Positions 62,556 to 64,000 of a stretch of 64,000 nucleotides of DNA are shown here, in pieces. The notes under the pieces were generated by a model, which did not search any database, had not been told where the DNA came from, and saw only the letters and a list, made by a program, of their open reading frames with translations. Every line of letters starts with the position of its first letter. Position 1 is the stretch's first letter. This DNA comes from Desulfotruncus arcticus DSM 17038. Lineage in GTDB: Bacteria > Bacillota > Desulfotomaculia > Desulfotomaculales > Desulfallaceae. Where the stretch lies: positions 124,001-188,000 of the forward strand of contig NZ_FOOX01000005.1 in NCBI RefSeq assembly GCF_900113335.1, given 5' to 3'. A program made the translations under genes and the position numbers.

Positions 62556-63437
62556 CTACTTCATAACCCTCTGCACTAATTCCCTCGGCACTACCCGGGC
62601 CAAAATCATACCCGCCGTTTTGGGAGCAACTTTACCGGGTAACCCGGGAGCCAATACAGCCTCAATTCCCAATTCCCGGGCTTTGTCAAAATCAGTGCCG
62701 CCAGGAGCAGACGCAAGGTCGATAATCAGGGTTTTCGCCGGTAGCCTTGAAAGAATGTTTTGATCAATTACCAAGGCGGGAACAGTGTTAAAAACTACAT
62801 CAACGTTTTTTGAGCAATTAACCAGTTCTGCAAAATCAGCGGTTAATGCTCCCATTGCTATTGCTCTGGCCTGCTGTGCAGGGTTTCTGGCAATTACCGT
62901 TGTTTTTGCATTCATAGCCAAAAGCAATTGCGCCAGCGTTTGGCCAGTTCGCCCAAAACCTACTACCAATGCGTTACATCCGTGAATAGTAATGGGCATT
63001 TTTTCCATAGCCATCTGCAATGCCCCTTCAGCTGACGGAATTGCGTTTAGAATAGCTACCTCATCAAGCCTCATTAATTCCACTAATTCCAGCCCAATTT
63101 CACTGGCTAATTCACGCAATGGTTTTCTGGCCAAACCAACAAATACTGGTGTCCCGCGCGGCAATAATTCCATTAGGTCTCTGGTAATGATTAAAGGTTG
63201 TTCCAGGTAGGCAGCATGTAACCGCATTTGCTCATTTACACCTGGAACCGGTAGAATCAAGGCGTCTACTCCTAAAATACATTCCCGGGGATCCCGGTAT
63301 GGAACAATGTTTTTACCTTGAGCAGGTAAACCGAAGGTATTAACAATTGCACCAGCATTGGATAAGTATTCTGCCAACACAATTTCCCTTGCATCCCCGC
63401 CCATAATTGCTACAGATAAATTATTCAGATCCAGCAA
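62556..63437 (-). CDS. dpaA: Dipicolinate synthase subunit A
   Basis: A 293-residue NAD(P)-binding protein: VAIMGGDAREIVLAEYLSNA at the start and a second Rossmann motif VVGFGRTGQTLAQLLLAM near residue 155. It is the dehydrogenase half of dipicolinate synthase. Follows dapB by about 90 bases. Confidence 0.95.
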   Translation of the reverse strand: MLDLNNLSVAIMGGDAREIVLAEYLSNAGAIVNTFGLPAQGKNIVPYRDPRECILGVDALILPVPGVNEQMRLHAAYLEQPLIITRDLMELLPRGTPVFVGLARKPLRELASEIGLELVELMRLDEVAILNAIPSAEGALQMAMEKMPITIHGCNALVVGFGRTGQTLAQLLLAMNAKTTVIARNPAQQARAIAMGALTADFAELVNCSKNVDVVFNTVPALVIDQNILSRLPAKTLIIDLASAPGGTDFDKARELGIEAVLAPGLPGKVAPKTAGMILARVVPRELVQRVMK

Positions 63438-63528
63438 GGACGGCCAACCCCTTCCTCAAACCTCTTGTACTTACACCAATATATGAAGAGTTGGATTTTA
63501 AGGTGCTTGTATGTAATTGGTGGGAATT

Positions 63529-64000
63529 TTATTCAAAAATCAGGTTTTCTAAACCATAAACCACTCCTTCCAGGCGCATAACTGCGCGAATCGCAGTAAT
63601 TACACCAGGCATAAAAGATTCTCTGGAAATGGAATCATGTTTAATTGTAAGCGTCTGGCCCGCCCCGCCAAAAATAACCTCCTGTTGGGCGACAAAACCG
63701 GGCAATCTAACACTGTGTATACGTATCCCACCCGGCATTTTTCCCCCCCTGGAGCACGGAATTTTTTCCTCTTCCAGGGCAAGCCCCTGCTCATAATCAC
63801 CACGATGCTCAATAACAGCTTCAGCAGTTTTGATCGCTGTTCCCGAAGGCGCGTCCAGCTTTTGATCGTGATGTTTTTCAATTATTTCAACGTTAGGGAA
63901 ATATTTAGCGGCCTCACTGGCAAATTTTATCATTAACAGCGCGCCAATAGCAAAGTTGGGCGCAATAATACATCCAACTCGCTTTTGGCCCGCCAGAGCA
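63529..64000 (-). CDS. dapB: 4-hydroxy-tetrahydrodipicolinate reductase, N-terminus beyond window
   Basis: The last ~157 residues of DapB, open to the window edge: [35 protein letters not shown] (catalytic His-His and Lys), and [18 protein letters not shown]. The NAD(P)-binding half is outside. It reduces the dapA product. Head of the visible dapB-dpaA-dpaB-asd-dapG-dapA order. Confidence 0.95.
   Translation of the reverse strand, partial: ALAGQKRVGCIIAPNFAIGALLMIKFASEAAKYFPNVEIIEKHHDQKLDAPSGTAIKTAEAVIEHRGDYEQGLALEEEKIPCSRGGKMPGGIRIHSVRLPGFVAQQEVIFGGAGQTLTIKHDSISRESFMPGVITAIRAVMRLEGVVYGLENLIFE

Noticed and set aside
58719-64000. Lysine riboswitch or T-box within the dap operon
   Set aside because: The gaps between these genes are too short; any leader would be before dapB, outside the window.

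Overview
The window reads as a piece of the chromosome of an anaerobic, spore-forming Gram-positive bacterium of the Desulfotomaculum/Pelotomaculum (Peptococcaceae) type. The reasons are the gene order dapB-dpaA-dpaB-asd-dapG-dapA-rnj-tepA-ylzJ-spoIIIE ... rodZ-like-rimO-pgsA-cinA-recA-recX-rny-ymdB-spoVS, which follows the Bacillus/Clostridia sporulation core, the genes spoVS, ytrH/ytrI, tepA and dipicolinate synthase, a corrinoid pathway, and selenium- and molybdenum-linked metabolism. Almost every gene lies on the minus strand; the one clear exception is an acuA-like acetyltransferase (25630-26226). No tRNA, rRNA, CRISPR array or complete mobile element was recognised. The species is an inference from gene content, not from a marker sequence.

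Region 1 (1-24 kb, accessory, catabolic). Reading in the direction of transcription (high to low coordinates) there is an ASKHA ATPase without its ferredoxin domain, an aminotransferase, an IS-like scar, a decayed M20 peptidase, an intact PreA-like ferredoxin/FMN oxidoreductase followed by an orphan FAD subunit of the CO-dehydrogenase/xanthine-dehydrogenase family, then a glyA / PLP enzyme / M20 peptidase unit, a PucR-type regulator, a decayed preA, and a four-gene molybdenum hydroxylase (ndhF-S-L-M). The hydroxylase has the split molybdopterin subunit known from the selenium-containing nicotinate dehydrogenase of Eubacterium barkeri. It runs on into a TRAP transporter (dctP-Q-M). Below it lie yqeB, two xdhC-type genes and a molybdopterin-binding protein, the maturation set of selenium-dependent molybdenum hydroxylases. 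Together this looks like an uptake and oxidation system for an N-heterocycle (nicotinate, purine or similar; the substrate cannot be read from sequence) with a history of paralogous cluster copies and decay.

Region 2 (24-37 kb). A winged-helix/coiled-coil protein of unknown role, acuA, guaB, ytrH/ytrI, peptide deformylase, then a seven-gene late cobalamin operon (cobU, cbiP, cbiB, cbiA, cobS, cobD, cobC).

Region 3 (37-64 kb, core). DUF3842 protein, a small coiled-coil protein, a DapL-like aminotransferase, PHP phosphoesterase, membrane-type dipeptidase, spoVS, ymdB, rny, recX-recA (with a good promoter and a LexA-type box), cinA C-terminal domain, a short FtsH-like protease with a membrane partner, pgsA, rimO, a RodZ-like protein, the selenouridine synthase mnmH, spoIIIE, ylzJ-tepA, rnj and the lysine/dipicolinate operon. 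Many genes end in clear intrinsic terminators, which are listed. Intergenic repeats of two kinds (GGGGACA-type hairpins and ATTCAGGAGT-type palindromes) are scattered through this part.
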